Below, piece by piece: positions 10,339 to 18,583 of a stretch of DNA of 32,222 nucleotides. The stretch is from contig JAQWMF010000025.1 of assembly GCA_029246925.1 (NCBI GenBank), positions 1-32,222 on the forward strand, read 5' to 3'. How positions within the stretch are numbered: position 1 is the stretch's first letter; each line of letters opens with the position of its first letter. The stretch comes from Porticoccaceae bacterium (GTDB lineage Bacteria > Pseudomonadota > Gammaproteobacteria > Pseudomonadales > Porticoccaceae). Made by a program: the position numbers and the translations under genes. The notes beneath the pieces are model-generated. The model saw only the letters and a program-made list of their open reading frames with translations. It searched no databases and was not told where the DNA came from.

Positions 10339-10361
10339 AAAAAAGGGGGCAAATGGCCCCC
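10339..10361 (-). terminator. rpsB-tsf intergenic attenuator/terminator
   Basis: Read on the minus strand, a 6-bp GGGGGC/GCCCCC stem with a 5-base loop (CATTT) is followed at once by six T's. This is an intrinsic terminator between rpsB and tsf. As in E. coli, it should lower tsf relative to rpsB rather than stop transcription fully, since no promoter-like sequence is obvious between it and tsf. Just upstream lies a self-complementary CCCGCGGG (about 10384-10392). Confidence 0.8.
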
Positions 10362-10404
10362 GTAATTTTTTGTTACATAATCGGCCCGCGGGACGATATT
10401 GAAA

Positions 10405-11355
10405 TTACTCAGCTTCTTTTTTAGGAGCCTCTTTTTTAGCAGCAGGTTTTTTAGCAGCAGGTTTTTTGGCTGCTGGCTTTTTAGCTGCTGGCTTTTTAGC
10501 CGCTGGCTTTTTAGCCGCTGGTTTATCAGCTGGCTTTTCTTCAGCTTTTGGCTCAGCAGCAACTTCTACAGCAGGCTCTTCTGCAGTTACTTGAGTCGCT
10601 GGCTCAGATGCTGCTTTTTGAGCTGATTTTTCTTCAACTTCAATAAACTCATCCTTGCTAGTTACGGAAGCAGCTTGGGCCTTGCCTTCTAAAATTATGT
10701 CAGCAACTGACGCAGCGTAAAGCTTAATTGCTCGTATTGAATCGTCATTCCCAGGAATAATGTGATCAACACCGTCAGGGTCACTGTTGGTATCAACAAT
10801 ACCTACAACACGAATACCTAACTTGTTAGCTTCATTAATAGCGATACGCTCATGATCAACGTCTACCACGAATAGAATATCGGGCAAGCCGTTCATATCT
10901 TTAATACCGCCAATAGAATTCTCTAGCTTGTCTTTCATGCGAGTACGCATCAAGACTTCTTTTTTGGTGATTTTGTCAAATGTGCCGTCATTTTGCTGAG
11001 TTTCAAGCTCACGAAAACGACGAATAGATGCTCGAATAGTTTTATAGTTTGTTAGCATCCCACCTAACCAGCGGTGACTAACATAAGGCATACCGCAACG
11101 CTCTGCTTGCTCTTTGATGATCTTATGAGCTGCACGCTTGGTGCCAACAAAAAGAACCTGATTACCTTTGGCCGCTTCAGTACGAAGAACATCAAGTGCT
11201 TCGTTGAATGCAGGAACAGTATTTTCAAGATTAATAACGTGAACTTTATTGCGTGAGCCGAAAATAAACTGGCTCATCTTTGGGTTCCAAAAACGGGTTT
11301 GGTGACCGAAATGGACACCTGCTTGCAACATATCTCGCATGCTAACTTTAGACAT
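10405..11355 (-). CDS. rpsB: 30S ribosomal protein S2 with lysine/alanine-rich C-terminal tail
   Basis: 316 residues; the usual length is about 240-250. The S2 core (about 1-225) is normal: [87 protein letters not shown] and the ADIILEGKA end. S2 binds late on the 30S back, near S1. The extra part, about 90 residues, has an acidic linker rich in E, A, P and V, then six tandem PAAKK units, then EAPKKEAE. The frame is open and uninterrupted through the tail and ends in TAA, so I read the tail as real. The ribosome site AGAGGA is strong. The gene heads the operon. Confidence 0.97.
   Translation of the reverse strand: MSKVSMRDMLQAGVHFGHQTRFWNPKMSQFIFGSRNKVHVINLENTVPAFNEALDVLRTEAAKGNQVLFVGTKRAAHKIIKEQAERCGMPYVSHRWLGGMLTNYKTIRASIRRFRELETQQNDGTFDKITKKEVLMRTRMKDKLENSIGGIKDMNGLPDILFVVDVDHERIAINEANKLGIRVVGIVDTNSDPDGVDHIIPGNDDSIRAIKLYAASVADIILEGKAQAASVTSKDEFIEVEEKSAQKAASEPATQVTAEEPAVEVAAEPKAEEKPADKPAAKKPAAKKPAAKKPAAKKPAAKKPAAKKEAPKKEAE
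10432..10521 (-). repeat. Six tandem 15-bp units encoding PAAKK in the rpsB tail
   Basis: Six head-to-tail 15-base units, all in frame, encode Pro-Ala-Ala-Lys-Lys. Units differ by synonymous changes (GCT/GCG/GCC, AAA/AAG, CCT/CCA), so the peptide is better conserved than the DNA, which argues for selection on the protein. Tandem DNA of this kind can gain or lose units by slippage without breaking frame. Confidence 0.95.
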
Positions 11356-11504
11356 AATATTTTCCTCTTGGGGTTAAGCCTCCACATATCCCAATAACCA
11401 ACCCTTTGGCAAAATTTACCTCTAGGCACCCAGGCTATTGTGTCGACATGTGTGTGTCGTTAGTACTACTCATTTAGTTAAGTTGATACGCTATTCACGT
11501 ATCG
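11356..11504 (-). ncRNA. rpsB mRNA leader, probable S2 autoregulatory region
   Basis: About 150 bases lie between the predicted transcription start (near 11504) and the rpsB ATG, long for this window. A 6-bp hairpin at the extreme 5' end uses 11485-11490 and 11498-11503 (GATACG/CGTATC). Nearer the gene, GGGTT can pair with AACCC, or TTGGG with CCCAA next to the AGAGGA ribosome site; these two pairings appear mutually exclusive. In gammaproteobacteria S2 is known to repress rpsB-tsf through the rpsB 5' leader. That this leader does so is inference from position and structure. Confidence 0.45.
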
Positions 11505-11510
11505 GCGCGC

Positions 11511-11539
11511 TTTATACCATAACCACTAATCCAGATAAA
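11511..11539 (-). promoter_or_regulatory. rpsB promoter with extended -10 and GC-rich discriminator
   Basis: On the minus strand, TGG-TATAAA (TG at 11519-11518, hexamer 11516-11511) is an extended -10 element. The discriminator GCGCGCC follows directly, typical of growth-rate and ppGpp-controlled ribosomal promoters; the E. coli rpsB promoter has the same design. The -35 at 17-bp spacing (TTTATC, 11539-11534) is poor, as allowed with an extended -10. Confidence 0.65.
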
Positions 11540-11541
11540 GA

Positions 11542-11566
11542 AAAAAGCACCAAATTTGCTGTTTTT
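11542..11566. promoter_or_regulatory. 25-bp dyad, operator-like, copy at rpsB
   Basis: On the plus strand: five A's, GCA, CCAA, one base, TTTG, CTG, five T's. It ends 2 bp from the rpsB -35 position and is centred about 50 bp upstream of the predicted start, a usual activator position. The same architecture, with the identical 12-mer AAAAAGCACCAA, recurs upstream of sucA (31220-31244). Cognate protein unknown. Confidence 0.5.
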
Positions 11567-11578
11567 AGCCGCTTATAA

Positions 11579-11608
11579 TCAAAAAACAGGTGAATCTTTG
11601 TTTTTTGA
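11579..11608. repeat. 10-bp perfect inverted repeat overlapping the map -35
   Basis: TCAAAAAACA (11579-11588) and its exact complement TGTTTTTTGA (11599-11608) flank a 10-base spacer. The right arm overlaps the TTGACA -35 of the candidate map promoter. It could be an operator or an RNA hairpin; no T-run follows in a position that makes a good terminator. Confidence 0.5.
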
Positions 11609-11633
11609 CAAATTAAGGATGATTATTTTTAAA
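11605..11633 (+). promoter_or_regulatory. Candidate promoter of the map-glnD-dap operon
   Basis: A perfect TTGACA (11605-11610) is followed after 17 bp by TTTAAA (11628-11633), a 4/6 match to the -10 consensus. This would give a leader of about 60 bases before map. A second -10-like TACAAT at 11665-11670 lacks a -35. Confidence 0.45.
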
Positions 11634-11698
11634 TATGGACTCCCGCAATCGACATCAGATTGGTTACAATAGACGCCATCAATTTAAAGAGAAGTGCA

Positions 11699-12469
11699 AT
11701 GTCTATCAATCTTAGAACGCCAGAGCAAATTGCTAAAATGCGGATCGCCGGAAAGCTCGCCTCCGAGGTGCTTGAACTTATTGGCGAATATGTTGTTCCA
11801 GGAGCCTCTACGGAAGATTTAGATCGCATCTGTCACGATCATATCGTCCATAAGCAAAAAGCTATTCCTGCATGCCTTGGCTATAGAGGCTTTCCAAAAT
11901 CGATTTGTACGTCTGTCAATCAAGTGGTCTGTCACGGCATCCCTTGTGAGAAAAAAATATTAAAGAAGGGCGATATCATTAACATTGATGTTACAGTCAT
12001 AAAAGATGGTTGGTACGGCGACACCAGCAAAATGTATATTGTTGGCGATGCACCTGAACATGCAAAGCGGCTTATCAAGGTGTCTCAAGAATGTTTATAC
12101 AAAGGCATTGAAATGGTAAAGCCTGGCGTTAGACTTGGCGATATAGGCCATGCTATTCAAACTCATGCTGAGTCTCACTACTATTCAGTAGTTCGCGATT
12201 ACTGTGGCCACGGTATTGGCGATGAATTTCATCAGGAGCCACAGATTCTTCATTACGGCAAGCCAGGAACTGGGCTAGAACTTAAAGAAGGCATGACCTT
12301 TACAATAGAGCCTATGGTCAATGCTGGCAGGTATCAAACAAAGTTAAAAAAAGATGGCTGGACAGTTGAGACAAAAGATGGCCGCCTTTCTTCCCAGTGG
12401 GAACATACAATGCTGGTTACAAGCGATGGCGTAGAAGTCTTTACTGCAAGACAAGAAGAAAATTTTTAG
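11699..12469 (+). CDS. map: Methionine aminopeptidase type I
   Basis: 256 residues (E. coli 264). It removes the N-terminal Met from nascent proteins, using two metal ions. All five ligands are visible: the two Asp in INIDVTVIKDGWYGDTSK, His in CGHGIGDEFHQEP, Glu in TFTIEPM and Glu in SSQWEHTMLVT. An open frame extends 13 codons upstream to a TTG at 11660, but the ATG at 11699 matches the family N-terminus (MSINLRTPEQIAKMR) and has a GAGAAG ribosome site. It is divergent from rpsB, as in E. coli, and leads a six-gene operon. Confidence 0.96.
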   Translation: MSINLRTPEQIAKMRIAGKLASEVLELIGEYVVPGASTEDLDRICHDHIVHKQKAIPACLGYRGFPKSICTSVNQVVCHGIPCEKKILKKGDIINIDVTVIKDGWYGDTSKMYIVGDAPEHAKRLIKVSQECLYKGIEMVKPGVRLGDIGHAIQTHAESHYYSVVRDYCGHGIGDEFHQEPQILHYGKPGTGLELKEGMTFTIEPMVNAGRYQTKLKKDGWTVETKDGRLSSQWEHTMLVTSDGVEVFTARQEENF

Positions 12470-12517
12470 CCTGCTAAATAACCTTCAAACCAACTGCATA
12501 GGCCATAGTGATTTATA

Positions 12518-15253
12518 ATGCCAAGTATATCTTCTGATCAGCCATTACAACCCACCAATAGAGTGCCAATATTTTTTGACCAAAAGCGTTTTGTTGTCGA
12601 CCTTGAATCTCAGAACCCGATCAAAGTATTTAAGAATGCGTTAAATGCCGCTAAAAATCATTTTGATAATCGCTTTTTAGAGGGCGAAGATGCTCGGTCC
12701 TTAGTGTGTGAAGCATCTCAATTTGCCGATGTGCTTCTCTGGTATGCTTGGAATCAGTATGAATGGGATGAGGACATCAGCCTTATTGCCGTAGGCGGCT
12801 ATGGTCGCGGCGAATTGCACCCCCACTCCGATATAGACCTTCTGATTTTAATGCGCAAAGATTTCTCTAAGAAGTACCGTGAACGCATTGAAATGTTTAT
12901 TACATTCCTATGGGATATTCAGCTTAAAATTGGCCATAGCGTGCGCTCTATATCCCAATGTGTCGATGAGGCGAAAGCGGATATATCGGTAGCTACAAAC
13001 CTTATGGAAACACGCTTAGTTTGTGGCAATAACAAACTTTTGCATCTAATGCTCAAGAAAACGGGCCCGAAAAAAATCTGGCGCTCTTCTAAATTTTATA
13101 AAGGCAAAATCAATGAGCAAATTGCGCGCCATCACAAACATCAGGATACTGAATATAATTTAGAACCAAACGTTAAAGAAGCGCCGGGCGGCCTTAGAGA
13201 TATTCAGCTAATTAATTGGGCTGCAAAACGGCATTTTGATGTTCATCGACGATCGCTACTAGTTCACAAGGGATTCCTTTCGGAAGAAGAGTATTTAACG
13301 CTGCACAAAGATGAGGAATTTTTATGGAAAGTACGCTACGGGCTTCACTATTTAGCCGATCGCCCTGAAGAAAGACTGCTATTTGATCATCAGCGCAAAC
13401 TTGCAACCATGCTGGGCTACTCTGATGGTAATGGAAAACTTGCTGTTGAAAAGTTTATGCAACGCTATTATCAAACAGTTTTGTCCATCAGAGAGCTAAC
13501 GGATGTTCTCTTGCAATACTTAGATGAAGCTATTTATCGCAAAAATAAAACCAAGCAGATAGAAAAGGTAAATGATCGCTTTGTAATAAAAGATAATTAT
13601 CTTGATACTGTGGATGATAATCTGTTCACCAAGCATCCTTCTGCTCTTTTAGAGTTGTTTGTGATTCTTGGTGAGACCGAAAGACTGAAGGGCATTCGTG
13701 CCTCAGCTATACGACAGCTCCGCCTCCACAGAAAACTAATAAACAAGGAATTTAGAGCAGATCCAGTTAACCGCGAACTATTTATGCGGCTTTTGCGATC
13801 GCCCTACAAGCTGTCTATTCATCTAAAACTTATGAACCGTTATGGCATTCTTGGTAGTTATCTTCCTGAATTTGGTAAAATCGTCGGGCAAACACAACAT
13901 GATTTATTTCATATATACCCCGTAGATGTGCATACATTGGAGTTAATAACCAATATTCGTCGACTAGTTCAGCCTGAAGAAGCTGCTAAGTTTCCTGTCT
14001 CTTCCCATATATTTAAAAACTTACCCAAACCAGAATTGATTATCATAGCTGCGCTCTATCATGACATTGCAAAGGGACGTGGTGGCGATCACTCAATCCT
14101 TGGGGCGGTTGATGTGGCTGAGTTTGGGGAACGCCATGGATTACAGGCACAAGAAATATCTCTACTCCAGTGGCTCATTGAAAATCACCTTCTTATGTCC
14201 ACCATCTCACAGCGAGAAGATACCTCTGATCCAGATGTAATCTATAAATTTGCCAAGCATGTTGGCGACCAAAGGCACCTAGACCATCTCTGGGTCTTAA
14301 CTGTTGCTGACATTAATGCAACCAATCCTAGACTTTGGACAGAGTGGAAAGGCGCCCTCATGAGCAACCTTTACTTTGAAACAAAGCAGGTACTGCAGTC
14401 AGGCCTTGACCAACCTGCCAATAGAAATGCTTGGATCAATGATGCAAAGAATTCAGTTTTAAAGATTCTTAATCAGCAATCTGTCAGTGAGGTTCAGGCC
14501 AATAAAGTATGGGGCGACGTTGATGACCAGTTCTTTTTGCGTGAACGCGCTGAAGATATAGCCTTTTTTACCAAAGGTATTATCGATAGCGGTGATGAAA
14601 AAACGGTTATTCAAATTCGTGACGTAGGGGTTGAGATACCTGTAGCCACACAGATATTTTTGCATACAAATAGCACCAATAATTTGTTTTCAATCTTTGC
14701 GGCCACTATGGATAAGCTAGACTTAACCATTCAGGATGCACGATTACAGACGACAAGCGACCATCGTACTTTCGATGTATTCTATGTTTTAAATGAAAAA
14801 GATCTTCCCGTCGGTACTAATAGTAAACTTTGCAACAATATTATCGAAAGCTTGAAGACGGCCATACAGGCTCCAGAGAAAATCAATCTCAATATCTCTC
14901 GCAGAACGTCCAGACAGTTGAAAAACTTTACCATGAAAACAAGGGTTTCTCTGCGCAATGATAGCGAGACAAACACCAGTATTTTGCAGGTTATAACGCC
15001 GGATAGACCTGGACTTTTAGTTAAAATGGCTAATATCTTCTCGCGCTTTGATCTTGTTCTTTACAATGCAAAAATCTCTACATTAGGTGAGCGTGTTGAG
15101 GATACTTTTAACTTAAGAACCCATGATAACCAGCCGATTGAAAATGATGAGTTAGGTGAAAATCTTAAGCAAACCATCCGCAATGAACTAGACTCTCGTA
15201 TTGAGGAATCTAAACAAGAGTCAATATTTCAATCTATTAAAATTGGGCGATAA
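12518..15253 (+). CDS. glnD: Bifunctional PII uridylyltransferase/uridylyl-removing enzyme
   Basis: 911 residues (E. coli 890). GlnD senses glutamine and adds UMP to, or removes it from, PII signal proteins, so setting glutamine synthetase and NtrBC activity. Domains in order: nucleotidyltransferase with GGYGRGELHPHSDIDLL (about 93-109, metal residues D105 and D107); the linker EAPGGLRDIQ; an HD hydrolase domain with YHDIAKGRGGDHS (H515, D516); and two ACT domains (about 710-780 and 820-890; the second contains VITPDRPGLLVKMANIF) that bind glutamine. The ribosome site is weak. It sits 48 bases after map and 5 before dapC. Confidence 0.97.
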   Translation: MPSISSDQPLQPTNRVPIFFDQKRFVVDLESQNPIKVFKNALNAAKNHFDNRFLEGEDARSLVCEASQFADVLLWYAWNQYEWDEDISLIAVGGYGRGELHPHSDIDLLILMRKDFSKKYRERIEMFITFLWDIQLKIGHSVRSISQCVDEAKADISVATNLMETRLVCGNNKLLHLMLKKTGPKKIWRSSKFYKGKINEQIARHHKHQDTEYNLEPNVKEAPGGLRDIQLINWAAKRHFDVHRRSLLVHKGFLSEEEYLTLHKDEEFLWKVRYGLHYLADRPEERLLFDHQRKLATMLGYSDGNGKLAVEKFMQRYYQTVLSIRELTDVLLQYLDEAIYRKNKTKQIEKVNDRFVIKDNYLDTVDDNLFTKHPSALLELFVILGETERLKGIRASAIRQLRLHRKLINKEFRADPVNRELFMRLLRSPYKLSIHLKLMNRYGILGSYLPEFGKIVGQTQHDLFHIYPVDVHTLELITNIRRLVQPEEAAKFPVSSHIFKNLPKPELIIIAALYHDIAKGRGGDHSILGAVDVAEFGERHGLQAQEISLLQWLIENHLLMSTISQREDTSDPDVIYKFAKHVGDQRHLDHLWVLTVADINATNPRLWTEWKGALMSNLYFETKQVLQSGLDQPANRNAWINDAKNSVLKILNQQSVSEVQANKVWGDVDDQFFLRERAEDIAFFTKGIIDSGDEKTVIQIRDVGVEIPVATQIFLHTNSTNNLFSIFAATMDKLDLTIQDARLQTTSDHRTFDVFYVLNEKDLPVGTNSKLCNNIIESLKTAIQAPEKINLNISRRTSRQLKNFTMKTRVSLRNDSETNTSILQVITPDRPGLLVKMANIFSRFDLVLYNAKISTLGERVEDTFNLRTHDNQPIENDELGENLKQTIRNELDSRIEESKQESIFQSIKIGR

Positions 15254-15258
15254 CTATT

Positions 15259-16461
15259 ATGAATCCGTATTTTAAGGATCTGCAGTCCTATCCCTTTGAA
15301 AAGCTCAAAGAATTAAAAGCGGGGATAACGCCTAATCCCGACCTTGAACCTATCATGTTATCTGTAGGGGAACCCAAACATCCCGCGCCTGATTTTGTAA
15401 AGGAGACGCTTTGCGAGGCAATTGATGGACTTGCTAATTACCCCTCAACAAAAGGGCTTTTGGAGCTTAGAGAGACCATAGCCAACTGGGTAATAAAGCG
15501 CTTCAATCTGCCAAATTCGCTACTGGATGCTGAATCTAACGTTCTTCCAGTAGCCGGCACTCGAGAGGCTTTATTTGCCTTTACGCAGACAATAGTGGAT
15601 ACCTCTGACACCAGCAAACCTTTAGTAGTCTGCCCAAATCCCTGCTATCAAATTTATGAGGGCGCCGCCCTTTTAGCGGGCGCTGAAACTCACTACTTAA
15701 ACTGCAATGCTGAAGATGATTTTATCCCTGATTTAGATGCAGTGCCTGACATTGTTTGGCAGCGTTGTCAGTTATTACAGCTCTGCGCACCGGGCAATCC
15801 AACTGGGGCAATATTATCTTTAGCCTATTACAAAAGAGCCCTAGAACTTGCAGATCAATATGATTTTGTAGTCTCGAATGATGAATGTTATTCCGAACTT
15901 TACAGAGATGAGCAAAATCCACCACTTGGGCTACTAGATGCCTGCCAGCAACTAGGACGGGATAAATTTGAACGCTGCATTGTGTTTCACAGTCTTTCAA
16001 AGCGCTCTAACTTGCCCGGATTACGCTCAGGATTTGTCGCTGGTGACAGCGAGTTAATTAAGTACTTTTTTCGTTATCGAACCTATCATGGCTGTGCACT
16101 TTCTCTTCCGGTACAACGCGCCTCTATAGCCGCTTGGAGCGATGAAGCCCATGTTATGGAGAATCGTAAACTCTACAACCAAAAGTTTAATGCCGTTGGA
16201 GAAATCCTAGATGGTGTTTTAGACTTTAATATGCCATCCGCTGGCTTTTATCTATGGCCTAAAACACCCATAAATGATGCCATTTTTGCTCGCGACCTGT
16301 ATAGCCAAGAAAATGTTACGGTTTTGCCAGGTAGTTTTATCTCGCGTAAAACAGATCAGGGTAACCCGGGAGAATCGCGTATTAGATTGGCTCTTGTCCC
16401 AAGTCTAAGCGACTGTATTGATGCCGCAGAGCGAATCAAACGATTCACCTTAAGCCTGTAA
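15259..16461 (+). CDS. dapC: N-succinyl-diaminopimelate aminotransferase
   Basis: 400 residues, fold-type I PLP aminotransferase. It converts N-succinyl-2-amino-6-ketopimelate to N-succinyl-L,L-diaminopimelate with glutamate, in the succinylase branch of lysine and peptidoglycan-precursor synthesis. Seen: PGNPTG (N180), NDECYSELY (D208 contacts the PLP ring nitrogen), the Schiff-base lysine K248 in FHSLSKRSNLPGLRSG, and a C-terminal substrate-carboxylate Arg region ESRIRLALV. The assignment over other class I aminotransferases rests on its DapC-type N-terminus and on co-location with glnD and dapD, an order known from Pseudomonas. The start overlaps nothing and is 5 bases after glnD. Confidence 0.92.
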   Translation: MNPYFKDLQSYPFEKLKELKAGITPNPDLEPIMLSVGEPKHPAPDFVKETLCEAIDGLANYPSTKGLLELRETIANWVIKRFNLPNSLLDAESNVLPVAGTREALFAFTQTIVDTSDTSKPLVVCPNPCYQIYEGAALLAGAETHYLNCNAEDDFIPDLDAVPDIVWQRCQLLQLCAPGNPTGAILSLAYYKRALELADQYDFVVSNDECYSELYRDEQNPPLGLLDACQQLGRDKFERCIVFHSLSKRSNLPGLRSGFVAGDSELIKYFFRYRTYHGCALSLPVQRASIAAWSDEAHVMENRKLYNQKFNAVGEILDGVLDFNMPSAGFYLWPKTPINDAIFARDLYSQENVTVLPGSFISRKTDQGNPGESRIRLALVPSLSDCIDAAERIKRFTLSL

Positions 16462-16474
16462 TCAAGGGGTATTG

Positions 16475-17128
16475 ATGCTAAAAAAAGAGCGTGCTCAGTT
16501 AATTTTAGAACGACTTAATCGTCTTTACCCAGAGACGCCTGTTCCTCTTGATCATAGCAATCTGTATGAACTATTAGTTGCGGTTTTACTTAGCGCCCAA
16601 TGCACGGATGAACGTGTCAATCAGGTAACACCTGCCCTATTTTTACTCGGCAACAATGCAGCGACAATGCAGTATATTGATGTTGAAGAAATTTATAACA
16701 TTGTCAGGCCCTGTGGTCTTGCACCGCAGAAATCTAAAGCCATTTCCAACCTTTCTAAAATTCTTGTGGAAAAATACAACGGTGAAGTCCCTGAGGATAT
16801 GGCGGCTCTGGAAACCCTTCCCGGGGTTGGGCACAAAACAGCTAGTGTTGTAATCTCACAAGGATTTGGACACCCTGCCTTTCCGGTTGATACCCATATC
16901 CATCGCTTGGCACAACGTTGGGGGCTAACCAAAGGGAAAAGCGTCACCCAAACCGAACGGGATCTTAAAAAGCTATTCCCCAAACAACACTGGAACAAAC
17001 TACACTTACAAATAATATTTTACGGGCGCGAATTCTGTACAGCACGGGGTTGCGATGGTCGAGTCTGTGATATCTGCACCAGCTGCTACCCCAATCGAAA
17101 AAACCCATTTAAGGCTAGAAAAGCCTAG
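16475..17128 (+). CDS. nth: Endonuclease III with atypical iron-sulfur loop
   Basis: 217 residues (E. coli 211). A DNA glycosylase/AP lyase for oxidised pyrimidines in base excision repair. The helix-hairpin-helix is LPGVGHKTASVV with catalytic K121; catalytic Asp is D139 in FPVDTHIHRLAQRWGL. The 4Fe-4S loop is unusual: cysteines at 188, 193, 198, 201 and 204 (C-x4-C-x4-C-x2-C-x2-C) instead of C-x6-C-x2-C-x5-C, and the residue at the second classical position (195) is Gly. The ATG at 16475 is preferred over an adjacent TTG (16472) because AAGGGG lies 5 bases before it. Between dapC and yffB is not the usual site for nth in relatives I know. Confidence 0.94.
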   Translation: MLKKERAQLILERLNRLYPETPVPLDHSNLYELLVAVLLSAQCTDERVNQVTPALFLLGNNAATMQYIDVEEIYNIVRPCGLAPQKSKAISNLSKILVEKYNGEVPEDMAALETLPGVGHKTASVVISQGFGHPAFPVDTHIHRLAQRWGLTKGKSVTQTERDLKKLFPKQHWNKLHLQIIFYGREFCTARGCDGRVCDICTSCYPNRKNPFKARKA

Positions 17129-17151
17129 TAACTTTAAAATAAGGACCGGTA

Positions 17152-17493
17152 ATGATTCTTTATGGCATTAGCAATTGTGATAGCGTCAAAAAAGCCAAGA
17201 ATTGGCTAGATACACACAATATTGGCTATAGCTTCCATGATTTTCGCAAAGATGGTTTAGAGGCCAACATTATTAGCGGATGGTTGAAAACAGTTGCATG
17301 GGATAAGATTCTCAACAAACGAAGCACCAGTTGGCGTAACTTAGATACCTCTATTCAACAGGGTATCAATGAAACTAATGTGGTCGATTTACTAATAGAA
17401 AATCCCACATTGATTAAGCGACCTGTGATGGATGTAAATGATATAATCATCATTGGATTTAATTCGGATACCTATAAGGGTATCTTTAACTAA
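17152..17493 (+). CDS. ArsC/Spx-family thioredoxin-fold protein (YffB-like)
   Basis: 113 residues, resembling E. coli YffB (118 residues). The N-terminal YGISNCDSVKKAKNWL holds a single active-site cysteine, C9, in the place of the arsenate reductase cysteine. The C-terminal LIKRPVMD is the family's Arg-Pro motif. Family members are glutathione- or thioredoxin-linked reductases of unproven substrate; true arsenate reduction is not implied. A clear AAGGA ribosome site precedes the ATG. A gene of this family beside dapD is a known neighbourhood in Pseudomonas and E. coli (yffB-dapE), but why it travels with dap genes is unknown. Confidence 0.88.
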   Translation: MILYGISNCDSVKKAKNWLDTHNIGYSFHDFRKDGLEANIISGWLKTVAWDKILNKRSTSWRNLDTSIQQGINETNVVDLLIENPTLIKRPVMDVNDIIIIGFNSDTYKGIFN

Positions 17494-17518
17494 GATATTT
17501 AAGATAAAGAGTCACATT

Positions 17519-18544
17519 ATGAGTAACCTTTACAGCTTCGCCGTAGGCGCTGGCACTAAAAATAGTCGCGGTGAGTGGCTTGAAATTTTCTACCCTACTC
17601 CAGCACTCAATCCAGAACCCGCTTTAGCAAAATTGCTGGCTGGCATATTTGGCGAAAATACTGATATTGAGCCGACTAGCCATCAGCTAATCTCTCTCCA
17701 GACTGCATTGGAAGAAAATGGTTACAGCGATTTAGCGGCATCAGTTGATACTCTTAAAAGCGGCAACCGTCCTTTGGTTGTGGTTATCTTAAAACAGGAT
17801 AGTGCACCCACTTCGGTTCCAGAGGGTTACCTTAAGCTACATCTTCTCAGCCATCGCTTAGTAAAACCTCATGGCACTGACTTAACCGGTATTTTTGGCG
17901 CGCTAAAAAATGTGGCATGGACCAATGAAGGCGCTATTGATATTGATGATCTTCCAGCAAGAATGCTAGAAGCTCGCTCTGCCGGACGTCATTTAACCGT
18001 AGATTGCGTGGATAAATTCCCTAAGCTCGTCGACTATGTGGTGCCCACCGGTGTTCGTATTGCTGATACTTCTCGCGTTCGTCTTGGCGCCTATATAGGT
18101 GAAGGCACCACCGTCATGCATGAAGGATTTATTAACTTCAATGCAGGGACAGAGGGTCCAAATATGATCGAAGGTCGAGTTTCGGCGGGTGTATTCTGTG
18201 GCGCAGGCTCTGATGTCGGTGGCGGCGCGTCCATCATGGGTACCCTTTCAGGCGGTGGCAACATGGTTATCTCAATGGGCGAAAAGTGCCTATTAGGTGC
18301 TAATTCAGGTCTTGGTATTCCACTGGGCGATCGCTGTACCTTGGAAGCAGGCCTCTATATCACTGCCGGCACCATTGTTACCCTACTTGATGAAAACAAG
18401 CAGCCCTCTGGCAAAATGAAAGCTAGAGATTTGGCGGGTAAAAGCGATTTACTATTTAGACGAAATTCAGTCACTGGAACAGTGGAATGCTTAACTAATA
18501 AATCTGCCGTTGAACTCAATCACGAACTTCACGCGTCAAATTAA
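17519..18544 (+). CDS. dapD: 2,3,4,5-tetrahydropyridine-2,6-dicarboxylate N-succinyltransferase
   Basis: 341 residues, the longer Pseudomonas-type DapD rather than the 274-residue E. coli type. It transfers succinyl from succinyl-CoA to tetrahydrodipicolinate, the step before DapC. The C-terminal half has hexapeptide repeats of a left-handed beta-helix (RIADTSRVRLGAYIGEGTTV, then GFINFNAGTEG, VSAGVFCGAGSDVGGGASIMGTLSGGG in sequence order). The open frame extends upstream to a TTG at 17453, inside the previous gene; I take the ATG at 17519 because it gives the family start MSNLYSFAVGAGT. Last gene of the operon; a hairpin follows directly. Confidence 0.96.
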   Translation: MSNLYSFAVGAGTKNSRGEWLEIFYPTPALNPEPALAKLLAGIFGENTDIEPTSHQLISLQTALEENGYSDLAASVDTLKSGNRPLVVVILKQDSAPTSVPEGYLKLHLLSHRLVKPHGTDLTGIFGALKNVAWTNEGAIDIDDLPARMLEARSAGRHLTVDCVDKFPKLVDYVVPTGVRIADTSRVRLGAYIGEGTTVMHEGFINFNAGTEGPNMIEGRVSAGVFCGAGSDVGGGASIMGTLSGGGNMVISMGEKCLLGANSGLGIPLGDRCTLEAGLYITAGTIVTLLDENKQPSGKMKARDLAGKSDLLFRRNSVTGTVECLTNKSAVELNHELHASN

Positions 18545-18556
18545 TCGTCAGATCAT

Positions 18557-18583
18557 TAATGGGCGCAAACTAGGCGCCCATTA
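18557..18583. terminator. Shared hairpin between convergent dapD and the FabG-like gene
   Basis: A 10-bp perfect stem (18557-18566 with 18574-18583) closes a 7-base loop. On the plus strand it is followed by AGATTTT, a weak U-tract, so it likely ends the dapD transcript. The stop codon of the minus-strand FabG-like gene (18570-18572) lies in the loop, and one arm encodes its last codons. On the minus strand no T-run follows. Confidence 0.6.

Noticed and set aside
10432-10521. Tandem repeat as a CRISPR-like or satellite array
   Set aside because: Units are 15 bp, contiguous with no spacers, and in frame inside rpsB.
10335-10626. Open frames on both strands rich in Leu/Lys or Phe/Ser/Arg
   Set aside because: They are out-of-frame and antisense readings of the PAAKK repeat in rpsB. 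Low-complexity repeats keep several frames open without coding.
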